A stretch of DNA of 64,000 nt from Eledone cirrhosa (GCA_964016885.1 OZ024745.1:55068800-55132799); one strand, 5' to 3'; positions 34,583 through 47,900 are shown, counted from the first letter of the stretch. The notes: generated by a model not told the origin, from the letters alone. A program made the numbers and translations.

Positions 34583-34586
<4 letters not shown>
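34142..34586 (+). mobile_element. Retrozyme-like unit U3 with intact hammerhead
   Basis: Shares with U1/U2 a TATGCAAATTAG segment upstream (34152 versus 32560), the hammerhead with AATA loop and GAAACTAGT, a TTCCTGTCTGG/TTCCTGTGTCAG downstream flank, and an end with CGAAATTTAATTTCGTTTCG resembling AATGAAATTTCGTTT. A single unit, flanked by microsatellites on both sides. No protein coding. Confidence 0.65.
34233..34302 (+). ncRNA. Type I hammerhead ribozyme H3, complete core
   Basis: All conserved positions are present: CTGATGA (34255-34261), stem II GATGT-AATA-ACATC (34262-34275), GAAA (34276-34279), a minimal stem III AC-TA-GT (34279-34284) and cleavage base C34285. Stem I pairs ATATTG (34249-34254) with CAATAT (34286-34291), with further pairing of GCCGGA (34233-34238) to TCC and GGC at 34292-34302. 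Very short stem III and an open stem I are the form known from Penelope-like elements and animal retrozymes. Self-cleavage after 34285 is predicted from structure only. Confidence 0.85.

Positions 34587-34618
<32 letters not shown>
34587..34618. repeat. TA microsatellite
   Basis: About 32 bases between U3 and the palindrome. Confidence 0.95.
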
Positions 34619-34620
<2 letters not shown>

Positions 34621-34623
<3 letters not shown>

Positions 34624-34973
34624 ATTAATAAATGGAAACTATATTTATAAAGCCATATTTATTTCATTATATATATTTCAAGGATACCAAGTTAAATCAT
34701 GGTATGCCTTCATCAGACAAAATACAATATATAACATATTTACAAATAGATATTGAGGTACCCTTTCAAAAGGTGACCGTTGTTTTTGGAGACCATCCGG
34801 ATAAAACAACGGTCACCTTTTGAAAGGTTACGTCAATATCTATTTGTAAAACTGTTATATATTGTATTTTGTCTGATGAAGGCATACCATGATTTAACTT
34901 GGTATCCTTGAAATATATATAATGAAATAAATATGGTTTTATAAATAAAGTTTCTATTTATTAATATTGTATA
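34621..34973. repeat. Palindrome with arms of about 165 bases
   Basis: 34621-34786 and 34806-34973 are near-perfect reverse complements around a centre of about 20 bases. Each arm, read outward, contains CTGATGA, a stem II-like hairpin (ATACCA with TGGTAT, closed by AAGG with CCTT), then GAAA. That is most of a hammerhead core, but I find no matching cleavage site or stem I. Confidence 0.85.
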
Positions 34974-35056
34974 TCTACTCCAAATATTTGTCGAGTGCTT
35001 TATATCAGTTATAATAATATTTGCTTGTTGTATCCCAACAATTTAAATAGAAATTT

Positions 35057-35057
<1 letters not shown>

Positions 35058-35104
<47 letters not shown>
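35058..35104. repeat. TA microsatellite
   Basis: Nearly pure TA. The minus strand just beyond it carries CTGATGATGGATAGTCC (35129-35145). Confidence 0.95.
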
Positions 35105-35106
<2 letters not shown>

Positions 35107-35540
35107 AATTAATATGAAGAATTAGAAATAGGACTATCCATCATCAGTGATCTACTAGCCATCATAGGCATTAAAGACCAGATACCTCAGCCTAGCGCGA
35201 ACAATACCTAAAATAAGTTATTGGGATTAAAAGAATTGGGTGGAGAAAGAGAGATAGGTAAATAAAGATGAATGGCGAGGCAACGTAAAGAGAGGAAAAA
35301 ATGAGAAAATCAAGTCAATGATTCGTTTGTACATAAGAACTTGCGAATATTGACGAGAAGACGAGAGACACATCCCAACCATGCGAAAGTAAGCGAGGAA
35401 AGAATTACGCACAGTGTGGGACGAGGGAGGAAGTGAGAGAGAGAGAGTGAGTAGCAGAGAGTGAGTGAGTGAAAGTGTGAGGAAGAGGCTAGCCGAGAGT
35501 GACTAGCAGAGGGGTGAATGAAAGTAAGAGGGAGAAGGAT
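35105..35540. other. GA-rich unassigned stretch
   Basis: Purine-rich plus strand at 35240-35540 with GAGAGAGTGA-type simple sequence. No gene. TA run at 35540-35562. Confidence 0.55.
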
Positions 35541-35562
35541 ATATATATATATATATATATAT

Positions 35563-38558
35563 AGCTAATTAGGTGGGTAACTTGTAATTACTAGCGGTGA
35601 CGCTGGTCGAAGCACTCGATGCTGGTCTCTCGTTCGCTTGTGCACCAGGTTTAAGACGACTGTATTTTACAGAGTGTATATGAAGTGACAATAAGAATAG
35701 CAGCTGTTTGTAAACTTGATTACATATTACGATTTGTTTCCATATCGATCAGCTCATGTATGATCGGATCCCGGCTCTTAATCGATACTTCTTCTGATAT
35801 GATAGTTTACAAACATTTAGATCGTTTTTGTCTTGTAGTATGTTATTTCAATTGGATTAAGTGCAGAAACTACAACATTTAGTAAGCTGTTACATAGAAC
35901 TTGGTAGGAGAAACGGAGAGAAAGTAGCCAATTAGACCTTTAACAGATATATTAATAATATAATATTTAAATTACAATTAGTAATGTCCCATTAACTATG
36001 TATATACCACGCAGTTTCAAGCCAAGACAAACTTTACCAATTACCATAAATGTTAATTAATAATTAACAAAATGAGGGCGATGGTTGCCTTCAGTAGGCC
36101 GTCCTAATATTGTTACAGGATATTGTCTATCGACAGTTAATTCAAACTGAAAGTGGACAATAGAATTAGAACAGTAAGCGGATAGCAAACAGCTTAAGCG
36201 AACAATACACTACAATGAAGATATATGTTAGTTTAACGCTTGAAATAGTAGGAAACGTTATTAAACTTTTCGTATGCTAGACCTACACGAAGAACAAAGG
36301 AAGAAATAGAATGATAGAAGACAGTGAGAAGGGGAAGAAACGGAAAAGGTACATTTTGGGGAACCAACGTATATATTGAAAGACAAACGTTTGGGCGAAT
36401 ATATAATTTGAATATTTGTGTTACAAACTATGATGCTGCATTTTAAGATAGACTTTAGAAATATATCCATCTCAAAGATCTGATGACATGGCTCCACCCC
36501 AACTATTTATAAAGCTTTACATTTTAATACAGCTATCCTTTATTACATTTGCATGAATCTGGAATTTGTCATTAAACTAGGAAGAGGATGATTCAGCATG
36601 TACCATTACAATTCCAATACAAGAAAACGTCTAATCTTGATTCGATATATAGTAGATTATGAAAACCTAATATTTTTATACACGTTACCGCGTTTTATAA
36701 AGATAAATAACTGAAAATGTCCAGATGGTATACTGTTTCGCCGAAAACGTTTCCATTTTCAGATAGAAATTTGGATGTTAATATCTGAAAATGGAAATCC
36801 AAATCTAAATGTATGTAGGTGAGGGAATAGCTTTAGATGGCAAATACACATTTTAACTTTACTATCATGTTCCTTACATATGTCGTGCGATATATTTAAT
36901 AAACAAGACTTAGTAGTGCGTTTCTAAATTAATGTTATTAGGCACATTTTTATTAAATATGGGACATATTATTTGTATGTAGTAGTGTAACTCGACTATC
37001 CTTTACGATTATAAAGGATTTGCTATATATCCATATTTAAAATTAAAATAGAATGATTAGTTTCATATGATGAATAAAATAAGTATAACGTCGGTAGCAA
37101 GCGGCTATCCTCTGTAAGAGAACATTTATATTTTGCTAAAGTTTATGAAGTTCTATTTTCAATATCGTTATATAGCGTTTTCGCTGAAAAAAAGGTGTAA
37201 GGACTCCAATAACCGGTGAAGGAACGGAAGATGTATTTTTAAAACACATGGATCTCGTGTGTTCTGTTCAAATAATTACTCAAATATCGTGGATTACTAT
37301 ACCTTCATACATATATCTATCTCTTTCTATAAATATGGTGTATCGCTTGATACTTATGCATTAACACCACGGATACGTTTTTTTAGTGCAGCTAGGAACT
37401 TGCCTATGACTGGCAATACCATGCATCACATATCAAGTTATACCTGTGCTTGATGATTTTTTTAAGTGAGAAAAGGCTTTGCTCGGGGCCAATCTCACTC
37501 TCTTAACATCAAGTGTATTTACCCTAAAAGAAGAAGTGATCTACCCCATTGTTTGCAAATGAAGTCGCGGGTTCTATAGCAGTGTGAACTTCTCATAGTG
37601 AGGTGTCACAATGAAGACTAGGTATCTCTTGCTCCACAAAAAAATGTTTTATTGGGTGGCCGTTGACTGTTCTAAGTTTCTCGGCCCTTTGACAGGTTTT
37701 GGTTTTCAACCCACAAGGTGTCCAAAATCACTCTTCTTACCAAGCAACCTTAGTGTGGTTGCCGGTTTAGTCACCAGCGACCCGACCATACACAACTTGT
37801 ACTAGGTTACATGTTACCAGTAGCGCTGAAGAGCGATCTAACATAACCTATATCTGCGTGTTTATGTGTGTGCATATAATTTCAAACATAACATATTATA
37901 AATGTGATATTGAAGCCAGTTTCTGCCCTGATACGTTTTTAAAACGGAATGTAGAAATACAATATATTTGCATATATGTAATTATATAAATAGATTTAGA
38001 GCCATGTATCATTGAGAAAAACAGAGAGGCATAGGAAAAATTCTAAAGCGAGGTGAGATGATGAATGCATAAAATTAAAAATTTGTCTGGACACAATGAC
38101 GTAGGTCAAAATGAAATCCTATCATTCGTTTGACAATGAGAATATCAATGAGAGTATTTTCATAGGGATAATCTAGTTTTATATTACCTACAATATATTG
38201 ATATTGACCAACAATATTGTAACGTAAATTCATCAGCAATTGCCTCTTTTTACAATATTTTCTTACTTAAATATTACTTTACCACGTAGATATAATAACT
38301 CGTCATTAAACAATATATTACCTCAAACGACACTCTCAATAAGGAATTGTTTGACCTTCATCGTGTAAAGCGCATGATTTGTATTTGTCTTCATAATAAT
38401 TGAAATGTAAACGATTACCTGCATATGGTTAGTCGATTATTGGTGTTAGAACTCTATGTACTACGGAAATATATTTTCCAAAGAGATTAGAAGATAAGAG
38501 TTTTTGTTTTCGTAGTAGGCCATCATCCCATCCTGGGAAATTCAAACGGACTACAGAG
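35563..38558. other. 3 kb of AT-rich DNA without recognised features
   Basis: Only short random-looking frames. A small hairpin (CCATTTTCAGATA with TATCTGAAAATGG) lies at 36751-36792. The block 37450-37830 is less AT-rich but matches nothing I know. Confidence 0.55.

Positions 38559-38597
<39 letters not shown>
38559..38597. repeat. TA microsatellite
   Basis: About 38 bases of TA. Confidence 0.95.
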
Positions 38598-38598
<1 letters not shown>

Positions 38599-39645
38599 GG
38601 TGGGTAGGAATGAGGCTGAATGAAAGAGAAAGAAAATGTTGGAAGTACACATTCATGACACTATTCGACTATCATGAAAATGTTATGAATACTTTGTATA
38701 GTTTATTAAATCCCTATCTGCTAATTCTCAAGTGAATGGTTGCCTTATATTTAGGCATATCTTAAACGGATTATTGACATATAATTCCGTTTCTCAGTTG
38801 GAACCACTATGTGTAAGAAGAACAACTTATCATGGTTAAGTAGAACCCAAATTCAAAAAGTGAGGGAAGGGGGTATACCATACAAAGTTTTCCTCTATGT
38901 TAGAGACATTTATTTTATCATTTCCACAATGTTGAAAGCCTGTTACTCAGAAAGGAAAGCAACCACATCAAATAGTTTATAGCATCTAGTATGTAACTTT
39001 ACTGCTTCTGTCGACTCTTTATTATACGTGTAATGGTCTATGATTCATTCAGCATAGAATCAAACATCGAAAGGCTACAGTAGTTTGTGTGCTTAAACAG
39101 TTAATACGTTCCCTTTGAAATGACACGGAAAGCGAAAAGATAACCAGCTATGAAAGCAAGCGAAAGGATCTCTTAAATCAATGGGTTCGTAAACGTCTGT
39201 AGGCGGATATATCTAGTTTGGATGTAATAGCTTGGATTTATGAGTAATCATTTCATCCCATTAGTTGGTTAAACGACTTACTCTTCTCTACATTGATGGA
39301 TCAAGAATAAGCCAGTTCAATTTGAATCTAGGGAAGATAAAATATGTCATATCTCCTAGATTTTTATTAACCAAATACATGATAACCGATATTCATATTC
39401 TCAGATGTTTCCTTTGTAACGTATTCTAATAACCAAAGAAAAAAAAACCACATATATTTTTACACATCAGTTTCAAACCTGAAACCAACAAGAACTAACG
39501 CAACGAAACAAAGGCATGTCACCAAAGATATATATTTTAGTACAAATGATGCGATAGAAGCAGACAAATGATATTACTATATATATATATATATACAGTA
39601 TTTTCCGTTGTGTTGTAATATAAATATTACACACAGTAGATTATC
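38598..39645. other. AT-rich stretch, unassigned
   Basis: No gene recognised. Short TA run at 39577-39594, close to the left end of PLE copy 2. Confidence 0.55.
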
Positions 39646-40422
39646 AGCTCACGTAGAGTTTGCTCGACGGTTCCAGTTGTAGTTCCAAAAGTAATCCGGA
39701 GAAAAATAGAAAGATTTGAATGGATACAGTTTAGTAGAAAGGAATTTATTGACACGTGTTTCTATAACAGTTACATAACCTAAAACAGCTGCTATCTACA
39801 AACTTTTAGTTATGCAGACATTCAATATTTCAATGTTATTATTTACTGTCATTTCATCAGAATAATATTACTGAGAGCCTATTTCGTTTTTATAGAGAAT
39901 ATTAGGAGGGAGGGGTGAAGTTGTTAGAAGAATAGTTGAAGGAGTGGTTTTTCGATAGCAGTGAGAATTCTTGGTGGCAGTGAGTAATTAGATTCCCATC
40001 TGTTGTTTTGACATTTTTTAATAGAATATATTATTGGTTATTTTTCTAAATCTATAGAAGGATTAGAGATAGTAAAGATATGCGTGGTTGGTTTTGTGTT
40101 TGCACTTAATTAACATTCAGACTTAAATTTTTCTTTCAAGTGTACGTATCCTTTCACCCACGCATTCACACACAAATATATTTGCACACCTCTACAAAAT
40201 ACATATACTCACAATTCACATATTCATACTTACATATATATACACATGCATACACATATATATACACACATGTATTCATGTACATACATACGCGCTCATG
40301 TGTATACATTTTCATACTCAACTTATCTTTATATACACACGTATAGACACACACATATATACATACATACTCTAGTCCATGTGTACACACATACACATAC
40401 ATACACATCTATATACACATAT

Positions 40423-40501
<79 letters not shown>

Positions 40502-41182
40502 CACTTTAATACATGAATACACTTACATCTAACTATACACATCAAACATATATATATATTTACTTATTTATATACATTTTCACATATATATACATACTTA
40601 TGGACGTTTTTAGACACATTCATTATCGCATATTTGCACCTATTCTCATCAGCATATCTTTCCATTATTAGTGTGGTAATTTAAGGTTATTAATATATGT
40701 TGAGAAGAGATTGTTTTTATATTTTTCTAACTAGATTAAGGTTTATATAGTTGGGGGATGTCCCTCTTTTATGTAATATTCGGCTTGTAGTGGGAAAAAA
40801 GGGTTTTAGTTCTGTGACGGCAGAATAATGTTCGTTCAATTCTGTTATTCAGCAGTTTCTTCTTGTGTGTGATTATGTAATAAATCTCAAGATTACACAA
40901 TTTGCAGAAATTTTGGCTCCTGGAAAAGCTTTGGGTTTTAGCTAATTTCTCCCATTTTAGGGTAAACTGTTGATCGCTATCCCTGAGCGTCCAAGCTTTT
41001 TCTGCTAAAGTTGTTACATTTCTTTGGCTCTGGTGTTTTATTGAGTAAGAATGCCTATACAATCGAGATTTAAACGATGTTGCCGTTGATCCCACGTAAT
41101 ACCACTCGTTGCCTCCGGATTTAATGGTACACTTATAAATAATATTTTTTTCCAGGCAGTTATTGCCGAGGGGGCAGTTGTC
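39646..41182 (+). repeat. Left arm of PLE copy 2 palindrome
   Basis: Terminal unit 39646-40150, TA/CA simple sequence 40180-40499, untranslated sequence to 40768 and the GIY-YIG frame. Inner boundary at 41182, where GACAACTGCCCCCTCGG on the minus strand matches the start of the right arm at 42901. Confidence 0.88.
40431..40499. repeat. TA microsatellite in left arm
   Basis: About 69 bases. The right arm counterpart at 43584-43670 is longer and interrupted, the main length difference between the arms. Confidence 0.95.
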
Positions 41183-41280
41183 AGGATAGGTGCAGTTACA
41201 GTTGTGTACGTTCGGTTTTCTCTGGAGTAGTATTGCGGACGAACTTAGGTGTGGTTTATTTATGTTCTGTAGTGTATTGT
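40769..41280 (-). pseudogene. PLE GIY-YIG endonuclease domain (left arm, attached to the RT)
   Basis: On the minus strand a Cys-rich linker (NCNC, then NCPLGNNCLEKNIIYKC) leads into NEWYYVGSTATSFKSRLYRH, then LAEKAWTLRD and FCKLCNLEIYYI. The YYVG and the Arg/His pair are the GIY-YIG catalytic pattern; in PLEs this C-terminal domain nicks target DNA. It is out of frame with the reverse transcriptase because of a one-base difference from copy 1 near 41288, after which a stop follows. The domain frame itself is open to 40769. Confidence 0.85.
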
Positions 41281-42898
41281 CTACTGTTTTTTTGTGTTCT
41301 TTGTACTTAAGTTTTTAGTGTTTTCGTTTAACCTTCTAGTATTGATCTTTTTTATGTGTTGTTCAAGGTTTAACGCTGTAGAGTATGGCAGTCTTATAGT
41401 GGTAGGGTTTAGGATTTTGTGGTATTTGTGTGATGTAGGAAAATGTCTTTTAATTATTTTAAAGAAGAGTACTGGTAAATTTGTACTAATGGAACTATTG
41501 TATTCGGGGTTATACCATAAGTACTCTTTGCATCGCTTTCTATTAGTTTTGTTTGTTGGTTTACTGGTGTGCATACTATGGTAGTAAGTGTGGTTTGGTG
41601 TTGTGTTATTATATCTACCTATGTGGGATTTATTTTGGGTGTTTTGATTGTTCCCATCTATGTACTCTATTTTGTTGAGGTAGCCTGCTTTACTAAGGGC
41701 GTTATCGTAGTACTGGGCGTGTTCCTTAAATACTTGTATGTTAGAAGATAGACCCGAGATTCTAAGGGAAATATTTTTAGGGATAGATTTAATTATAGAG
41801 ATGGGGTGGTTAGACCCAACATTTACGTATTTGAGATTTTCATTCAATTTATGAAACGGTTTAATCAAACCAGAGTTTAAATTGAGTGTGACATCCAGGA
41901 AGTTAACTACTTTAAGGTTGTATTCATATGTTATAGTTAGTCCTATTTCGAGTAGTAGTTTTCTTATATCTTTGCGTAGTTTTTCTAGTTTTTGGTTATT
42001 AAGGTTTTTAGCTAGGAGGAGAACATCGTCGCGGCATATTCCGCCGTGGAGATTGCTGAATTTTTCCTGGAGTCTAAAGGCGATAAATAACCCCACAATA
42101 TCAGTTATTTCCGCCGAATCGTTAGAGCCCATTGTTATGTCAAAGTTAGAGGGTCTATCTTTACGTACCCAATAACTGTTCTCAAATTTGACTATAGTTT
42201 TCCTAGCTTCTAATATAATCTTAATTTCATCGTTTGTAAGGTCAGAGTTATCCTTAGCAAACTTAATGGCTCTATTCAAAGTTTCAGGTGATATCGATGA
42301 GTAATATTCATCGATATCAAACTGGATAAACTTAGATTTATTCTTATTGCTAATGCTATTAAACCATCTTATTGCTTCTTGGGTCTTCCCCCAGAGTTTA
42401 ATGTTAACCTTAGCCTTAATTTGGGGGATGATTCTATCTAAGATATATTTGCTTATTTTACCTATATCTGATTTAGAGGGGCAGATTAATCTAATTTTAG
42501 GGTCATTATCAAAGTTTACCTTGTGGTCCTTAAGATTGAAGGTGGGTACCGCCGGTAAGAGTGGTCCTGTCCTATCTTCGATTCCGAGATTTTTCACTAT
42601 TTCGCATGCCTCATCATTGATGTGCTTAAGGGTTACTTCACTCGTTTTTCTATATTTTTTATGTAATTCTTTTCGAATGAAGTTGTTGTATGTAGTGCAA
42701 TCCATAGTGTACAGGTTTGATGTTTTGTCCGCTTTTACTACAATTCCTTTGGTGTTTTTAAGGTCGTCCAGTAGTTTTTTTATATCTTTCTGTAATTTGC
42801 TGTTGGTGTTGCGTCCTTTGAATTTAATTTTAAGGATTAAGTTCATAAGGTCCTGCTCAAATGCATCTAATAGTGGGTTGGTGGGTGGGTTTTTACAA
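41281..42898 (-). pseudogene. PLE reverse transcriptase, copy 2 (5'-truncated, frameshifted at its end)
   Basis: A 521-codon frame from the ATG at 42846, open further upstream to the arm junction near 42898. Seen, numbering from that ATG: ADKTSN (39-44), with the Asp-Lys typical of PLEs; IRLICPSKSDIGKISKYIL (118-136); QFDIDEYYSSIS (175-186, catalytic Asp); FDITMGSNDSAEITDIVGLF (235-254); CRDD (271-274), the catalytic pair with Tyr changed to Cys (copy 1 has YRDD); VVNFLDVTLNL after it. The true start is lost at the inversion junction and the end runs into a stop before the endonuclease domain. Confidence 0.9.
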
Positions 42899-42900
42899 CT

Positions 42901-43315
42901 GACAACTGCCCCCTCGGCAATAACTGCCTGGAAAAAAATATTATTTATAAGTGTACCATTAAATCCGGAGGCAACGAGTGGTATTACGTGGGATCAACGG
43001 CAACATCGTTTAAATCTCGATTGTATAGGCATTCTTACTCAATAAAACACCAGAGCCAAAGAAATGTAACAACTTTAGCAGAAAAAGCTTAGACGCTCAG
43101 GGATAGCGATCAACAGTTTACCCTAAAATGGGAGAAATTAGCTAAAACCCAAAGCTTTTCCAGGAGCCAAAATTTCTGCAAATTGTGTAATCTTGAGATT
43201 TATTACATAATCACACACAAGAAGAAACTGCTGAATAACAGAATTGAACGAACATTATTCTGCCGTCACAGAACTAAAACCCTTTTTTCCCACTACAAGC
43301 CGAATATTACATAAA
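42901..43315 (+). pseudogene. Second GIY-YIG endonuclease copy (right arm, inverted)
   Basis: The plus strand repeats the left-arm domain from DNCPLGNNCLEK through YYVGSTATSFKSRLYRH to the end HYKPNIT. One difference is visible: the Trp codon after LAEKA is TAG (43090-43092). It has no reverse transcriptase in front and faces away from the one in the middle. Confidence 0.88.
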
Positions 43316-43581
43316 AGAGGGACATCCCCCAACTATATAAACCTTAATCTAGTTAGAAAAATATAAAAACAATCTCTTCTCAACATATATTAATAACCTT
43401 AAATTACCACACTAATAATGGAAAGATATGCTGATGAGAATAGGTGCAAATATGCGATAATGAATGTGTCTAAAAACGTCCATAAGTATGTATATATATG
43501 TGAAAATGTATATAAATAAGTAAATATATATATATGTTTGATGTGTATAGTTAGATGTAAGTGTATTCATGTATTAAAGTG

Positions 43582-43677
<96 letters not shown>

Positions 43678-44392
43678 ATATGTGTATATAGATGTGTATG
43701 TATGTGTATGTGTGTACACATGGACTAGAGTATGTATGTATATATGTGTGTGTCTATACGTGTGTATATAAAGATAAGTTGAGTATGAAAATGTATACAC
43801 ATGAGCGCGTATGTATGTACATGAATACATGTGTGTATATATATGTGTATGCATGTGTATATATATGTAAGTATGAATATGTGAATTGTGAGTATATGTA
43901 TTTTGTAGAGGTGTGCAAATATATTTGTGTGTGAATGCGTGGGTGAAAGGATACGTACACTTGAAAGAAAAATTTAAGTCTGAATGTTAATTAAGTGCAA
44001 ACACAAAACCAACCACGCATATCTTTACTATCTCTAATCCTTCTATAGATTTAGAAAAATAACCAATAATATATTCTATAAAAAAATGTCAAAACAACAG
44101 ATGGGAATCTAATTACTCACTGCCACCAAGAATTCTCACTGCTATCGAAAAACCACTCCTTCAACTATTCTTCTAACAACTTCACCCCTCCCTCCTAATA
44201 TTCTCTATAAAAACGAAATAGGTCCTCAGTAATATTATTCTGATGAAATGACAGTAAATAATAACATTGAAATATTGAATGTCTGCATAACTAAAAGTTT
44301 GTAGATAGCAGCTGTTTTAGGTTATGTAACTGGTATAGAAACACGTGTCAATAAATTCCTTTCTACTAAACTGTATCCATTCAAATCTTTCT
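42901..44392 (-). repeat. Right arm of PLE copy 2 palindrome
   Basis: Reverse complement of the left arm: endonuclease, untranslated region, simple sequence 43470-43930, terminal unit 43960-44392. The outer end is cut by a TA tract (44393-44415), so the last 60 bases or so of the terminal unit are missing on this side. Confidence 0.88.
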
Positions 44393-44415
44393 ATATATAT
44401 ATATATATATATATA

Positions 44416-44527
44416 AATATTTACACATACACCAATTAAACAAAGGCACAGGTATATATGTGTTTTGGCAACTATTCACGATGTGGCTCAATGAAGAATT
44501 AAATTAAACAATCAGAGCAAAATACTA
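44416..44527. other. Spacer between PLE copy 2 and the foldback
   Basis: AT-rich, unassigned. Confidence 0.5.
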
Positions 44528-45415
<888 letters not shown>

Positions 45416-45417
<2 letters not shown>

Positions 45418-45533
45418 ATTGAAATGGCTTCTACAGGACTAGAACTAATTCATTCGAAGGAAATCACCAGGAAACCTTTCTTGATGATTTACTTCGAATG
45501 AAACAATTCTAGTCCTGTAGAAGCTATTTCTAT
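45416..45533. repeat. Small palindrome
   Basis: Arms of about 50 bases (GGCTTCTACAGGACTAGAAC with its complement near 45509-45528, plus TTCATTCGAAG/CTTCGAATGAA) around a centre of about 15 bases. Confidence 0.85.
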
Positions 45534-45565
45534 ATTAAACATTTATACTCATGTATACTCTGCAT

Positions 45566-45735
45566 TGCTTAGTGATTAGAACACTGGGCTTGCAATCGGG
45601 AGGTTGTGAGTTCAATTCTCGGGTAGGGTGACGTATTGTGTCCTTAAGCAAAACCCTCTATTTAACCTTGTTCCAGTTTGCTCAGCAGTAGATACGAGTT
45701 GCGTACCCGGAGTAATTATTGTCCTTGATTGAGTA
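45566..45735 (+). mobile_element. Second tRNA-derived SINE family, copy T1
   Basis: GCTTAGTGATTAGAACACTG (A-box-like) and GGTTGTGAGTTCAATTCTCG (B-box-like) head, then TGTCCTTAAGCAAAACCCT and TGTTCCAGTTTGCTCAGC body. It shares this head and body with T2 at 50.65 kb and is distinct from the S family. Confidence 0.8.
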
Positions 45736-47900
45736 TTATCCTTCCGTTTACTGCTCCAGAAATCTGCCTATTTACATTTCTAGGCAGATTGTTTATTACT
45801 CTGGGTGTGTTTTTTCCAGGTTTGTTTATATATAACAGTAATATATTTTGTATTGTTTGTGAATGATATTTTATTCCAGTTATCCTGTCTAGAAATCTAA
45901 ATATTGATAAGAGTGTTGTCAGGTCATTTTACGTTTAATCTAGGAATGCATTTGTAAGGTTTCCTCTGAATTTATGTACTGTAAATCCGTCAATGTTTTA
46001 GCACCTTAATCTTTATTCGTCTTTATATAAATCTAATCTAAATGTGTTTCATATACTTTTACGTTTATCTTGTACATAATGACTGTTATTTCCACACACT
46101 GATTACGTGATAAACTTGTTCATCCTTTCACTAACCAGCCAAGTTGTACAGAAAAGGATTTTTCGAATGTATTATTATTTTGTTATTGACATCTTGAGTT
46201 TGATTTTCGACATTTAGACATTTGTGACGTCAAATTGTATGCTAATTGTACGAAGCTTTGTTCTCTAAGTCGATGGAATAGACAACATCTGATGGCCACT
46301 TGTTATCTTGTATCAGTATTGACAATTGTACAATTTAGTATGGGCAATTTCTTTGAGATTTGTCTCACTGAATTTAATTTGTTTACTCCCTGATGTAAAA
46401 TTTTGGTTTTCTCTATATCTGGTTTTGTGCATTTTCAGGGTTGTGTATAATCCAAATTGTGTATTCTGATTTGTTATATTGTAACACAATTTTCGTGATT
46501 TTCTCTTCATTGCATCCAATATGTCAAGGCGTGTTTTATTACATTAGTTCTAAATACAACATTGTTGTGAATTTGTTCCGTGCATTTGTATTTTGAATAT
46601 CGATAATTTGTTCCCTATACATTAACGATTTTTAATGAAATGTTCTCATGCCTGATTGGTGTTTGGTTTGTATGCGGTGTCCAATATGTTGAATCCTCCG
46701 TTCATTATCATTTTCATGAAATACTTCCTTTGATATTGTGTAGCAGAAATGTGTATTATGAAGAAATGTGTATTACTCGTTGTTCACATTGGTTTTGAGT
46801 GATTTACATCACATACGTTTCATTATATATTAATTTTGTGGAACAATTATTTCAAATACTGCTGATTTAGGAAACATTTTAATAAATATATAACCAAGCG
46901 TAGTACCAGGTTTTATTTTCTCAAAAATTCGTAAACATTTTGATTATATTACCCCATTAGTTTTTTTCAAATTTTTCCTTATTTCAATGTGCTTAATCCA
47001 TACATAATATCGATCAGGAATGCAGTGACAGGTGTTAACATCTGAAATCACTCCGACCTGCAAATGTGTAACATTTTCAGTCGATACTTAAAATAGCTTT
47101 ACGAAGTTTAGACTGGATCCTTTCACTTATTCCAGTTATTGTTTACACTGGTTGGTTTGTAAGGATGTTATATGAAGCTTTCACTATGGCTATCATTAAT
47201 TCATATATGCTAATACGTTTACTTTTTTGTATTTTCCAAGTCTCAACTTCGCTATTGCTTGCTTATGTTCACTCACATATCTAGACATTTATTCTGGTTA
47301 TTGTCTGCGTTAGTGCCCTGCTCTCTTATGTCTTGTATTTCTGTATTGATTATTTCCTTGCTAGTTTAATAGTTGGCCCCATTATTATATCATTTACATC
47401 GAGTATTTCTAAATTCCTAATTAGAAAATATTTCTTTATGTTTTGTATATGTGGTAGGTGATTGTATTCAGGGCTTCGTGTTTACGTCTAATAATTTGTC
47501 ATTCTAACTACTAATAATTTTACTAATAATAATTTTACTAATAATTTTACTAATAATTTTATAACTACACTTGGCAAAGTGCGTTTGATATCTTCGGTGT
47601 TATTTCCATTAGTTGGCATCACTGATCTTTACAAGTATCCTTTTACGGGTATATCCATTATTGTTGGATTGTTTTATCTCATGCATATAACCTTGGAAAC
47701 TTCCGCATTATGCAGTCAAGTATTCCTCCGGTTTAAGGTCTGGACAACCCATCAATATGCCAAATATACCATGCATGTTTTTAGAAACAGTAAACAAAAT
47801 CTATTAGTGGGAAGTATGATTATTTTAAAAACAAATCATTCATGATATAATCACAAGGCAAAGACATGATTTGCAAAGAGTGAAACAAATAATAAACAAG
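45736..47900. other. T-rich unassigned DNA
   Basis: No gene recognised. A short tandem repeat of TTTTACTAATAA lies at 47505-47566. It could contain very old element remains that I cannot place. Confidence 0.5.

Larger units (their letters stand above)
39646..44392 (-). mobile_element. Penelope-like element copy 2 with long inverted arms
   Basis: Layout along the plus strand: terminal unit and microsatellite (39646-40640), GIY-YIG region (minus), reverse transcriptase (minus), then a second GIY-YIG region, microsatellite and terminal unit all inverted (42901-44392). The arms are 39646-41182 and 42901-44392. Between them only the reverse transcriptase is unique. PLEs are known for inverted or tandem terminal repeats produced when units join during insertion. 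Both arms look almost identical, which suggests a recent event or an assembly foldback. Confidence 0.85.
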
